64,000 nucleotides of DNA from an uncultured Alphaproteobacteria bacterium (GTDB taxonomy: Bacteria > Pseudomonadota > Alphaproteobacteria > Rhodobacterales > Rhodobacteraceae), in the NCBI GenBank assembly GCA_902530595.1, contig CACAAX010000002.1, forward strand, positions 38,190 through 102,189, written 5' to 3'. The notes below the pieces were generated by a model, which did not search any database, had not been told where the DNA came from, and saw nothing but the letters and a program-made list of their open reading frames with translations. Position numbers and translations under genes: made by a program. Numbering within the stretch: position 1 is the first letter of the stretch; every line of letters begins with the position of its first letter. Positions 32,830 to 42,160 of this stretch are shown here, one piece after another.

Positions 32830-33681
32830 TCAAGAAGATTTCAATTTATTCGAAATCTCGACTGTTCTTTGCATTTGTCTCAGTACAGGTTTTTCGATTA
32901 ACTTTCCATCGATCATTACAAGACCTGTATTTGCTTCTTCAAAAACACTTAGTATACGCTCCGCTTTTTTTACTTCTTCATCATTAGGAGAAAATATATC
33001 ATTAATTATTGGAACTTGTTTTGGGTTTATTGAGCCTTTCCCTGTGAAGCCCAGGTTGCGTGCCTGTTCGCAGTAGCGTTTAAGGCCCTGATTATCGCTG
33101 AGATCTAGATAAGGTCCGTCTATCGCGTCAAGACCTTCTTTTGCAGCGGCATGTACTACTCTTGAACGCGCGTACAATAAATCTTCCCACGTCAATTTGC
33201 ATCGAAGCTCTGCTGCCATATCAATAAGTCCAAAAAATAAAGTTTTTATTCTTTTACTTGCGGCTGCAATTTTGAAGACATTTTCTAAACCTTTATTTGT
33301 CTCTATAATAGGGTGAAGGTCACAGTCTTTATTTGCTTCTGATAATAGATCGTCCACTATGATAATTTCTTCAGCATCCATCACTTTGGGGAGCATTAAA
33401 GCGGGAGGCGGGGTTTCACTTTTCAAAACAGCCTGTAAGTCCTCCAAACCAAATTGTGTACGAATACTATTAATTCTAAGAATACGCTCAACGTTTTCAA
33501 ATCCCTCATCATCCTTGAAAATATTTAAGGCATGCGTCCTAGCCTCGGATTTATCATGAGGTGCGATACCATCTTCTAATTCTACACAAACCATATCAAC
33601 ACCGCATGCGAGAGCTTTCGGAAACATCTCAGGTTTTAATCCAGGCGTAAAAATAAAACTTCGTCTCGCTCTAATAGTCAA
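32830..33681 (-). CDS. CoA ester lyase, HpcH/HpaI-CitE family
   Basis: RRSFIFTPGLKPEMFPKALACGVDMVCVELEDGIAPHDK; GKGSINPKQVPIIN. Confidence 0.88.
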   Translation of the reverse strand: MTIRARRSFIFTPGLKPEMFPKALACGVDMVCVELEDGIAPHDKSEARTHALNIFKDDEGFENVERILRINSIRTQFGLEDLQAVLKSETPPPALMLPKVMDAEEIIIVDDLLSEANKDCDLHPIIETNKGLENVFKIAAASKRIKTLFFGLIDMAAELRCKLTWEDLLYARSRVVHAAAKEGLDAIDGPYLDLSDNQGLKRYCEQARNLGFTGKGSINPKQVPIINDIFSPNDEEVKKAERILSVFEEANTGLVMIDGKLIEKPVLRQMQRTVEISNKLKSS

Positions 33682-33683
33682 AA

Positions 33684-34163
33684 TTATTCTCCTTTGGTAT
33701 ATAGCCTCTTTAGTTCTGAGTCTGAGTCTAGAGCTCTATCAGACCATTTTTCGAAGACGCGTTTGATCTTTCCAGCTGGGAGATTTAATTGAGCCATGGG
33801 TATCCCACCATTTACTACCTCCCCATAATATTCAATTAGATTACCATCAAATTTAAAATAGGCCATACCTGGAACTGCAACTATCAAGTCCTCAGAACCG
33901 GTTAGTGTTGAGGTAAAAGAGAACCTATACCTAGCGTACCCTTTACTATCATTGTTGATAAGATCGTACATTTCCCACGAAAAATTTTTAGCATCTCTGT
34001 GAAAGTGGGTTGGAAGCATCATAGAAATATTTCTTCTTCCTTTAAATTCACCATAAATATAATCGTCATAGACTCCATCAAGGGTAAACAAAGAGGCTAA
34101 TTTTTCTCCATCGTTATTTTCAACCGCGGTTGTAAAAGTTTTTACAATGTCACTAAAGTCCAA
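33684..34163 (-). CDS. NTF2/SnoaL-like fold protein
   Basis: FTTAVENNDGEKLASLFTLDGVYDDYIYGEFKGRRNI; typical alpha+beta barrel pattern. Confidence 0.65.
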   Translation of the reverse strand: MDFSDIVKTFTTAVENNDGEKLASLFTLDGVYDDYIYGEFKGRRNISMMLPTHFHRDAKNFSWEMYDLINNDSKGYARYRFSFTSTLTGSEDLIVAVPGMAYFKFDGNLIEYYGEVVNGGIPMAQLNLPAGKIKRVFEKWSDRALDSDSELKRLYTKGE

Positions 34164-34281
34164 AGTTTAGCCCTCCATTGAAAATCTTAACAAGGGAAGC
34201 AAAATACTTATAGGGAAAAATTATATTTATGTTGTATGATTACTAAAGTTCTAATTCTGAATTATTTAAGAGGGGGCAATA

Positions 34282-35073
34282 ATGCAATTCGAGACAATTA
34301 CTTTTGAGATTAAAGATAGAGTCGGAACACTTACGATGAATAGGCCTGATGAAGCGAATGCATTGAACGCTGAGATGGCTAAGGAATTATTTGAGATATC
34401 GGTTTTGTGCTCGAGAGACAAAAACTTGGGTGCTCTGATTGTTACAGCAAATGGAAAAATGTTTAATGCTGGAGGCGACCTAAAGGAATTTGATAATCCT
34501 CCGGGAGGTAGACAGGATGAACATCTAAGTCGTGTAGCTTCAGATCTTCATAATGCAATTATACGTTTTCAATATATGGATGCACCGGTAATTATGGCTA
34601 TTAATGGAACGGCTGCAGGCGGGGGCTTTTCTCTCGCTCTGTCGGGAGACTACATTTTGGCATCGGATAAAGCAAAATTCGTCTCAGCGTATACCGCTTC
34701 AGGTTTAACTCCCGATGGGTCATCAACGTACTTTTTGGCTAAACATGTCGGATTACTAAGAGCCAAAGAGCTCTTTATGACGAATAGAATGTTGTCTGCA
34801 GACGAAGCCAAGCAATGGGGCTTTGTGACCGAGGTAGTGGCTCACGATAACTTAGCCACAAGGGCTAACGAGTTAGCAATTCAACTTGCATCCGGACCGA
34901 CCAAGGCCTTCGGAGGAGTGAAGAGAATGCTTTTATCATCGTTCTCATCTCCGATAGAGTCACAACTTGACAACGAGACTCGACATATTGTCGGCACGAT
35001 GGATACTCATGACGGTCCCCATGGACTGAATGCATTTCTTAATAAGGAAAGGCCCAGGTTTACAGGTAGTTAG
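34282..35073 (+). CDS. Enoyl-CoA hydratase/isomerase family protein
   Basis: GTLTMNRPDEANALNAEM; GKMFNAGGDLKEF; INGTAAGGGFSLALSGDYILAS. Confidence 0.9.
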   Translation: MQFETITFEIKDRVGTLTMNRPDEANALNAEMAKELFEISVLCSRDKNLGALIVTANGKMFNAGGDLKEFDNPPGGRQDEHLSRVASDLHNAIIRFQYMDAPVIMAINGTAAGGGFSLALSGDYILASDKAKFVSAYTASGLTPDGSSTYFLAKHVGLLRAKELFMTNRMLSADEAKQWGFVTEVVAHDNLATRANELAIQLASGPTKAFGGVKRMLLSSFSSPIESQLDNETRHIVGTMDTHDGPHGLNAFLNKERPRFTGS

Positions 35074-35077
35074 CTTT

Positions 35078-35980
35078 TTATCCAGTTAATCTTGTCTCGG
35101 CCCTAGTAACTAGATAAATACCGCCTATGACCAGTAGGCCTGCTAGAAATAATGCGCTTGATAGTTGTTCTGATAAAAGTAACCACCCAAAAAAAATACC
35201 CATAATCGGGGTTAGAAAAGAAAAGCTTGCTACGGTAGTTGCAGAATAGCGTTTGAAAAGCCAGACCCAGAATATAAAACCTATAGAGGCAAATAAGACT
35301 TGGAATGAAAAACCAGCATAATGCAGTAGCGTAAGATCTCTCACGAAGTCTCCATAGAACATAGAAAGAATAATCAGCATTGGTGCGGATACAAGGAAAG
35401 CATAAAACATAAGAGTATCTGGTGATTCTGCACTAACCCTAGAATTTTTTGAATAAAACGCGAAGTAGGCCCAGCCAATGGAGCCCAATAGCGCGCAGAG
35501 ATCGCCGATAATAGAAGCCCTTAATCCTCCCGATGCTGTTGAAGAACTTACGGAAATAATTACCCCGATAATGGCCGCAAAAAGTCCAATTGTTTTGCCC
35601 ATGGATAACTTATCATTTTTTAGTAGAAAGTGGTTCATGAGTGCTAACCAAATTGGCATAGTATAGAACATGATCGTTACTCTTATAACAGATGTCAGAT
35701 CCAGAGCAATGTAGAGGAACATAAATTCAGCCCCAAAAATCACACCGTAGAATAGGATAGCTGGTAGTAAGCTCTTTGCTACTTTTATCCTTTTGTTCGT
35801 TAAAAAGAGCCAAAGCAATATAAGAAAAGCTGCAAATAAAGATCTTAAACCAGCACAAAAAACAGGCTGTAATCCATCATTAACAACTTTCATTACAACT
35901 TGATTGTACCCGGAGATTAAAGAGAAAAAACAAAGTCCAGATATGCCAAAAGTATCAAGATTTCGTGACTCAATTTTCAA
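35078..35980 (-). CDS. DMT (EamA) family transporter
   Basis: 10 TM, duplicated EamA pattern. Confidence 0.85.
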   Translation of the reverse strand: MKIESRNLDTFGISGLCFFSLISGYNQVVMKVVNDGLQPVFCAGLRSLFAAFLILLWLFLTNKRIKVAKSLLPAILFYGVIFGAEFMFLYIALDLTSVIRVTIMFYTMPIWLALMNHFLLKNDKLSMGKTIGLFAAIIGVIISVSSSTASGGLRASIIGDLCALLGSIGWAYFAFYSKNSRVSAESPDTLMFYAFLVSAPMLIILSMFYGDFVRDLTLLHYAGFSFQVLFASIGFIFWVWLFKRYSATTVASFSFLTPIMGIFFGWLLLSEQLSSALFLAGLLVIGGIYLVTRAETRLTG

Positions 35981-36117
35981 TGTACTAAACTAAAACTAAC
36001 TACCATCCCGTAACTATATAAAAGTTTTGACACATTACCTATAACAAAATATGAATGTTTTGTGTTATTGCCGGATATTTGTTTAACACCAGTTTTTACT
36101 AACATATAGGAAACATT

Positions 36118-37344
36118 TTGAACGCAACAACACCTTATTATCCAGATAGTTTTTATTCATTAACGCGCCTAATAATAACTTTATTTATCGCCATAGTCGG
36201 AAATGCTGGCATGTGGGCCATAGTGGTTATTATGCCCAATCTTGGAGAGGAATTCCAGGTAACGCGATCGGTGTTATCTATCCCCTACACTTTAACTATG
36301 CTTGGCTTTGCTTTAGGAAATGTGTTTTTAGGTCGGATTGTAGATCGATTTGGCATTACAAAGGCAATAGTTTTGGCGTCACTATTAAATGCATTCGGTT
36401 ATGTTTTTGCATCAATTTTTGACTCATTCTTTGCGTTAGCATTATTTCATCTTTTTATAGGTATAGGAACAGCGGTAAGTTTTGGCCCCTTATTAGCAGA
36501 TATTTCTCTTTGGTTTAAAAAATATCGAGGCATCGCTGTCGCAATTACTGCTAGTGGAAACTACATTTCTGGTGCTGTTTTTCCTATTTTGCTTGGAGGT
36601 TTAATAAGTGATTATGGGTGGAGAATATCTTACTTTTTACTTGCCTTATCATGCATAATAATAATTTTACCTGCATCATTTTTTCTTCGTAGACGTTTGG
36701 ATAAAAAATTTAGTGACGAGCAAGAAAAGCTAGCGAGTGCAATGTCAACTTCTTCCCGTTTTAAACCTTTGACGCTTCAAATAATTCTGAGCATTGCAGG
36801 TATTTGCTGTTGTGTCGCTATGTCAATGCCCCAAATTCACTTGGTTACAATGTGTGTCGATCTTGGTTATGGGTCACAAGTTGGAGCGGAAATGTTATCT
36901 TTAATGCTATTGGGGGGCGTAATTTCAAGACTAGTATCAGGCGTTTTGGTTGATTTTATTGGGGGCGTAAAAACTTTACTTTTAGGGTCATCGCTACAAT
37001 GTATTGGATTAGTTTTATACTATCCTACAACTGAGATGAGTTCCCTTTATATCGTGAGCTTAATATTTGGTCTATCTCAGGGTGGTATAGTGCCAAGTTA
37101 TGCAATCATTGTAAGGGAATACATGCCACCTCAAGAGGCAGGAGCACGTGTAGGAATTGTTATAATGGCAACCGTGATTGGTATGGCTTTTGGGGGCTGG
37201 ATTTCTGGAGTGATTTTTGATGCGACTAATTCTTATCAACTTGCAATTCTAAATGGGATAATGTGGAATTTAATCAATATTCTTATAGTGAGCTCGCTTC
37301 TATTTTTTGGGACAGCCAAGCCGATTATTAGAAAGACAGCCTAA
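36118..37344 (+). CDS. MFS transporter
   Basis: 12 TM pattern; GNVFLGRIVDRFG; GVISRLVSGVLVDFIGG. Confidence 0.88.
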   Translation: MNATTPYYPDSFYSLTRLIITLFIAIVGNAGMWAIVVIMPNLGEEFQVTRSVLSIPYTLTMLGFALGNVFLGRIVDRFGITKAIVLASLLNAFGYVFASIFDSFFALALFHLFIGIGTAVSFGPLLADISLWFKKYRGIAVAITASGNYISGAVFPILLGGLISDYGWRISYFLLALSCIIIILPASFFLRRRLDKKFSDEQEKLASAMSTSSRFKPLTLQIILSIAGICCCVAMSMPQIHLVTMCVDLGYGSQVGAEMLSLMLLGGVISRLVSGVLVDFIGGVKTLLLGSSLQCIGLVLYYPTTEMSSLYIVSLIFGLSQGGIVPSYAIIVREYMPPQEAGARVGIVIMATVIGMAFGGWISGVIFDATNSYQLAILNGIMWNLINILIVSSLLFFGTAKPIIRKTA

Positions 37345-38351
37345 CAATATTTTTCAGGTCCAAACCACTGGCCAGTCGAATAACGATCACCATGTGCCCA
37401 TCCGACGGGCAATATATTTTCAATTTCTCTCATGTTACTATCGGTCAAAACTAATTCACAACCATCTATCATTTCTTTTAGATGAGTTACTGACCTAGTT
37501 CCAGGTATAGGGAGAATATGTGTATCCACCTTTAAAAGCCAAGCAATTGCAAGACCTGATGCTTTACACCCAAGATCCGCAGCATATTCGCGAAATTTTT
37601 GTGTGGCTTGTATATTATTAGAGAGGTTTGGTTCTATAAAACGGGGATTTGCTTTAAGAAACTCCATTTTTTCAACCGTTTCTGCGTTATGTGGCTTATC
37701 TGTCAAGAGGCTTCTCCCGATAGGGCTAAACGCCACTAGTGATGTTCCTAAAGTTTTTGTTCTTTGTACGAGGCCTAATTCTGGGTATCGTGTGCTTAAA
37801 GAATATTCTGATTGCACCGCTCCAACCGGGTGAATTGATGCAGCTTTCTCCAATGAAGTTGGAGCAATTTCTGAAAACCCAAATTGTTTGATTTTTCCAG
37901 CTTTTATAAAATCAACTAAAGTTTCTGTTACCTCTTCAATTGATCTATCTGCTTCTCTTCGATGGACATAATAGAGTTCAACGCAGTCTACCCCCAGTCG
38001 TTTGAGCGAATTATTTAATTCTTCAGTTAAAAATTCTTTTGAATTATCAAAAACAACGGTCCCTTTATCATCAAAATTTTTTCTGTCTATGCCGCCTTTG
38101 CTTGCTATTTTGAAAAATTGCCTATCGTTTGGGCTCAAGGTATTTAAAAATTGACCTATCCTCTCTTCAGACAAGCCCATTCCATAAACTTTTGCTGTGT
38201 CAATGTGGTCTATCCCGTTATCTAGAGCCATTTTTAAAATCGCATGACTTTCCTGTGTATTTGTGGGGCCATAAAAATCAGAAAAGGACATTGCGCCTAT
38301 ACCTAATGCACCAACCTGTGTTCCTGTATTGCCAAGATTTCTTTTTTCCAT
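37341..38351 (-). CDS. Aldo/keto reductase
   Basis: KRNLGNTGTQVGALGIGAMSFSDFYG; DTAKVYGMGLSEERIG; IPGTRSVTHLKE. Confidence 0.93.
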   Translation of the reverse strand: MEKRNLGNTGTQVGALGIGAMSFSDFYGPTNTQESHAILKMALDNGIDHIDTAKVYGMGLSEERIGQFLNTLSPNDRQFFKIASKGGIDRKNFDDKGTVVFDNSKEFLTEELNNSLKRLGVDCVELYYVHRREADRSIEEVTETLVDFIKAGKIKQFGFSEIAPTSLEKAASIHPVGAVQSEYSLSTRYPELGLVQRTKTLGTSLVAFSPIGRSLLTDKPHNAETVEKMEFLKANPRFIEPNLSNNIQATQKFREYAADLGCKASGLAIAWLLKVDTHILPIPGTRSVTHLKEMIDGCELVLTDSNMREIENILPVGWAHGDRYSTGQWFGPEKYC

Positions 38352-38441
38352 TATGTTTCCCTCACACGATTTATTAACATTTTTGTAAGTGTTTATTAAT
38401 CAGAGATGTAATGTTTGACAACAAATTTTTTGGGAAGATTT

Positions 38442-38885
38442 ATGAGCTGGAGAATTTATTTATCAGGAGAGATTCATACAAATTGGCGAGATGAGCTAAG
38501 ATTAGCAGCAAATGAAGCTAACCTTAAGGTAGAGTTTTTGGCACCTGAAACTGATCATGATCTCTCTGATAACACCGGAGCTGATATACTTGGAAGTGAG
38601 GATAAAAAGTTCTGGCATGACCATAAAGGTGCGAAAATAAACTCTATAAGAATAAGAAGAAATATTGAACGTGCTGATCTTGTAGTAGTAAAATTCGGAG
38701 AAAAGTACAAACAGTGGAATGCAGCTTTTGACGCTGGATATTCTGCTGCAAAAGGAAAATCGCTAATTATTATGCATGATGATGATCATCAACATGCACT
38801 TAAGGAGATAGATGCTGCAGCATTGGCCGTGGTTCAAAACAATCAACAGTTAATAGAAGTTTTGAAATATGTCACGAAGGAATAA
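38442..38885 (+). CDS. YtoQ family protein
   Basis: MSWRIYLSGEIHTNWRDEL...FLAPETDHDLSDNTGADILG...WHDHKGAKINSIRIRR; ATG at 38442 preferred. Confidence 0.8.
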   Translation: MSWRIYLSGEIHTNWRDELRLAANEANLKVEFLAPETDHDLSDNTGADILGSEDKKFWHDHKGAKINSIRIRRNIERADLVVVKFGEKYKQWNAAFDAGYSAAKGKSLIIMHDDDHQHALKEIDAAALAVVQNNQQLIEVLKYVTKE

Positions 38886-39441
38886 ATGTCTCCTATTTAT
38901 ATGCAAATTTTTGATTATGGCTATGTTTAAGGTAAGTTTCGGTATGGCGTCAGAAAAACCATTCGAGACCTTTGATCCCAATAAAAGTAGAAATTGGTCG
39001 TTTTTTACTGATGGTGTAATGGGTGGCGTATCGAGTGGAAAGGCATTTTTTGGAAAAAGCGGTACAGATAATTTTGTACGGCTTGAAGGAAAAGTTTCAA
39101 CTGCTAATAACGGCGGATTTATACAAATTAGGCATAGTTTAACAAAATACCTTGATAGTGATATTAAGGGCATTTCTCTTAAGGTAAGAGGAAATGGAGA
39201 GAAGTATTATATATTTATCAGAACAACCTCAACCTTACTTCCTTGGCAATTTTATAACGCGTCGTTTAAGACTTCGAAAAACTGGAAAGTTGTAAAAATC
39301 AACCTTCAGGCATTTCAACCTTCAAGCAATTTTCTAAGGAAAACCATAAAAAGTTCATCTATTAAAAGTATAGGAATAGTAGCCTATGGTCGTGACCATG
39401 AGGCAAAAATTGACATATCTGAAATTTTCTTCTTTAAATAA
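38869..39441 (+). CDS. CIA30-family (NDUFAF1-like) protein with signal peptide
   Basis: NWSFFTDGVMGGVSSGKAFF...NNGGFIQIRHSL...LPWQFYNASFKT. Confidence 0.8.
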   Translation: MSRRNKCLLFICKFLIMAMFKVSFGMASEKPFETFDPNKSRNWSFFTDGVMGGVSSGKAFFGKSGTDNFVRLEGKVSTANNGGFIQIRHSLTKYLDSDIKGISLKVRGNGEKYYIFIRTTSTLLPWQFYNASFKTSKNWKVVKINLQAFQPSSNFLRKTIKSSSIKSIGIVAYGRDHEAKIDISEIFFFK

Positions 39442-39494
39442 GTGTTAAAATTTTTTTTAATTTGTCGTTAATAATTTCTTAAGGAGATATTATT

Positions 39495-39884
39495 ATGAGA
39501 ATAGCTGCAGTTTTTGTCTTTTTATTCATTTTGGGTTGTGCTTATAACCCTGAGTTGGCTAATGTAACTAACGCGAATGGAACTAGTGCTTCAGGGAAGA
39601 TGTCCCAAGGAACTATACCAGCTCGAGGACTGGGTCATGTCTCTGTGCACCCAGATTTAAATTTAAGGATGAATAGTTCATGTACGAAAGTCATGAAACT
39701 CAGCTTTGGACAAACGCAAGATTATCGTAGTGTTATGTTGGAATTAAAGAATAGAGCCTTAATTATGGGTGGTAACTCTGTTTCTTTGGTCGAGTGGTTT
39801 GAAAACAACAATACTACAGGGTATGTTGGTAACATATACTTATGTAAGAAGAAAACCTATCACATCCACCCTCATCCTGCATGA
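39495..39884 (+). CDS. Small lipoprotein, possibly DUF4156-like
   Basis: MRIAAVFVFLFILGCAYNPELA lipobox; RALIMGGNSVSLVEW...GNIYLCKK. Confidence 0.6.
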   Translation: MRIAAVFVFLFILGCAYNPELANVTNANGTSASGKMSQGTIPARGLGHVSVHPDLNLRMNSSCTKVMKLSFGQTQDYRSVMLELKNRALIMGGNSVSLVEWFENNNTTGYVGNIYLCKKKTYHIHPHPA

Positions 39885-39889
39885 TAAGG

Positions 39890-41689
39890 TCAATCGGACA
39901 TTTTTAGTGCATCTATGAAAGCCTGCTGAGGAATCTCCACTCGTCCAAATTGTCGCATTTTCTTTTTACCAGCTTTTTGTTTCTCAAGTAGCTTTCTTTT
40001 TCTTGTAATATCGCCCCCATAGCATTTAGCAGTAACGTCTTTTCTAAGAGCAGATATTGTTTCTCGCGCTATTACTCTGCCTCCAATGGCTGCTTGGATA
40101 GGGACTTTAAATAAGTGCTGTGGAATAAGCCCCTTAAGCTTCTCACACAAACTGCGTCCACGACTCTCTGCTTTGGATCTATGCACCATCATGGAAAGAG
40201 CATCTACGGGTTCGTCATTAACAAGAATTTGCATCTTTACCAAATTATCCTCTTGATAGCCCTCAATTTGGTAGTCAAAGCTTGCGTATCCTTTTGTAAC
40301 CGACTTTAGTTTGTCATAAAAATCAAAGACTACCTCATTAAGAGGTAAGTCATATATTGTCATGGCGCGACTACCAACATAGGTTAACTCTTTCTGGACG
40401 CCTCGTCTTTCCTGACAAAGTTTCAGTACATCTCCCAGATAATCGTCTGGTACCAGGATTGTTGCCTTAATCCGGGGCTCCTTAATGCAAGTAATCTTGG
40501 CGGCATCTGGAAGGTCAGCGGGGTTGTGAATATTTAGTAATTGATTATCAGTAGTTTCAACATGGTAAACCACGCTTGGAGCTGTTGTGATTAAATCAAT
40601 ATTGAATTCACGCTCTATTCGCTCTCTTATGACTTCGAGATGTAGCAAGCCGAGAAAACCACATCGAAAACCAAATCCTAAAGCTAACGAAGTTTCGGTT
40701 TCAAATGTAAATGACGAATCGTTTAATGCCAATTTTTCAATAGACTCTCTTAAGTTTTCAAATTCGGAACTGTCAACAGGGAAAAAGCCACAAAATACAA
40801 CAGGTTTTGCTCGTTCATAACCAGCAAGAGGTTCACCACAAGTTCTTCCCTCAAGCGTTATAGTGTCGCCCACACGGGTATCTCTAACTTGTTTAATAGA
40901 GGCGGTAAATACACCTATCTCCCCCGCCGATAAAATATCTACATTTTGAATTTTTGGCTTCAAGACACCTACTGAATCTACAGTATACTTGGCACCGCTC
41001 TGCATCATAATTATTTTGTCACCTTTTTTTAGCATTCCATCAACTATTCGTATCATAACTACTACACCGAGGTAGCTGTCATACCAACTGTCTATTAGCA
41101 TAGCTTTAAGAGGACTATTGTGGGCTCCTTGTGGATGAGGTAAAGAAGTTACAATCGCTTCTAATACTTCATGAATTCCTTGGCCAGTTTTTGCGGATAT
41201 TTGCAGAGCTGACGAAGCGTCTAAACCAATAACTTCTTCTATTTGTTGCGCAACTCTTTCACAATCGGACGCGGGTAAATCAACTTTATTAAGTATAGGA
41301 AAAATCTCGTGATCGGCCTCTAGGGCAGTATATACATTAGCTAGTGTTTGGGCTTCTACGCCTTGACTAGCATCAACTACCAGCAAAGAACCTTCGACTG
41401 CTCTCATTGAGCGGGAAACCTCATAAGAAAAGTCAACATGCCCAGGGGTATCAATTAAGTTAAGTATGTATTCTTCGCCATTTTTAGCCTTGTAAGATAA
41501 GCGGACTGAGTTGGCTTTTATGGTAATTCCTCGTTCTCTCTCTAAATCCATCGAGTCAAGAAGCTGTTCTTTCATATCCCTGGAAGACACTGTGTTGGTA
41601 AATTGTATCAATCTGTCAGCTAACGTGGACTTTCCATGATCTATATGAGCAATAATTGAAAAATTTCTAATTTTTTCAATTGGCTGCAT
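39890..41689 (-). CDS. lepA: Elongation factor 4 (LepA)
   Basis: [42 protein letters not shown]. Confidence 0.98.
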   Translation of the reverse strand: MQPIEKIRNFSIIAHIDHGKSTLADRLIQFTNTVSSRDMKEQLLDSMDLERERGITIKANSVRLSYKAKNGEEYILNLIDTPGHVDFSYEVSRSMRAVEGSLLVVDASQGVEAQTLANVYTALEADHEIFPILNKVDLPASDCERVAQQIEEVIGLDASSALQISAKTGQGIHEVLEAIVTSLPHPQGAHNSPLKAMLIDSWYDSYLGVVVMIRIVDGMLKKGDKIIMMQSGAKYTVDSVGVLKPKIQNVDILSAGEIGVFTASIKQVRDTRVGDTITLEGRTCGEPLAGYERAKPVVFCGFFPVDSSEFENLRESIEKLALNDSSFTFETETSLALGFGFRCGFLGLLHLEVIRERIEREFNIDLITTAPSVVYHVETTDNQLLNIHNPADLPDAAKITCIKEPRIKATILVPDDYLGDVLKLCQERRGVQKELTYVGSRAMTIYDLPLNEVVFDFYDKLKSVTKGYASFDYQIEGYQEDNLVKMQILVNDEPVDALSMMVHRSKAESRGRSLCEKLKGLIPQHLFKVPIQAAIGGRVIARETISALRKDVTAKCYGGDITRKRKLLEKQKAGKKKMRQFGRVEIPQQAFIDALKMSD

Positions 41690-41743
41690 ACGTCACTCTT
41701 ATTATTTTCTTATACTGTCCGATTTTTTGCGTAATTCTTTTAA

Positions 41744-42040
41744 CTAGTTAGAAGCTTTTTCTACTTCTATCTTCTCAATGTTTTTCTTAATCTTCATAGC
41801 GTTCGAAGATAGATTATCTATTGCTGCTTTTTTGAGAAAAGGATCAAGACCTCCGACTTTGTTAATCGTGCGAAGAGCAGAAGCAGAAACCTTAAGCTGA
41901 AAATCTCTTCCAAGCACTTCAGAAGTCAGTGTGACGTTATTTAAATTTGGGAAAAACTTTCGTTTTGTCCTATTCTTAGCATGACTAACGTTATTACCAC
42001 TCATTGCTCTTTTACCTGTTAATTCACACTTTCTAGACAT
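41744..42040 (-). CDS. rpmB: 50S ribosomal protein L28
   Basis: MSRKCELTGKRAMSGNNVSHAKNRTKRKFFPNL. Confidence 0.97.
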   Translation of the reverse strand: MSRKCELTGKRAMSGNNVSHAKNRTKRKFFPNLNNVTLTSEVLGRDFQLKVSASALRTINKVGGLDPFLKKAAIDNLSSNAMKIKKNIEKIEVEKASN

Positions 42041-42160
42041 TGGTCCCTCACGATTTTCGTGCTTTTTTACTGCGAGTATTTTTCTCTGTCAAGACATTTA
42101 GCTAGACTTATGCCTTATCGTTGATTTATAACAATATAGCTTATTGGGTGGAGACTCAAC

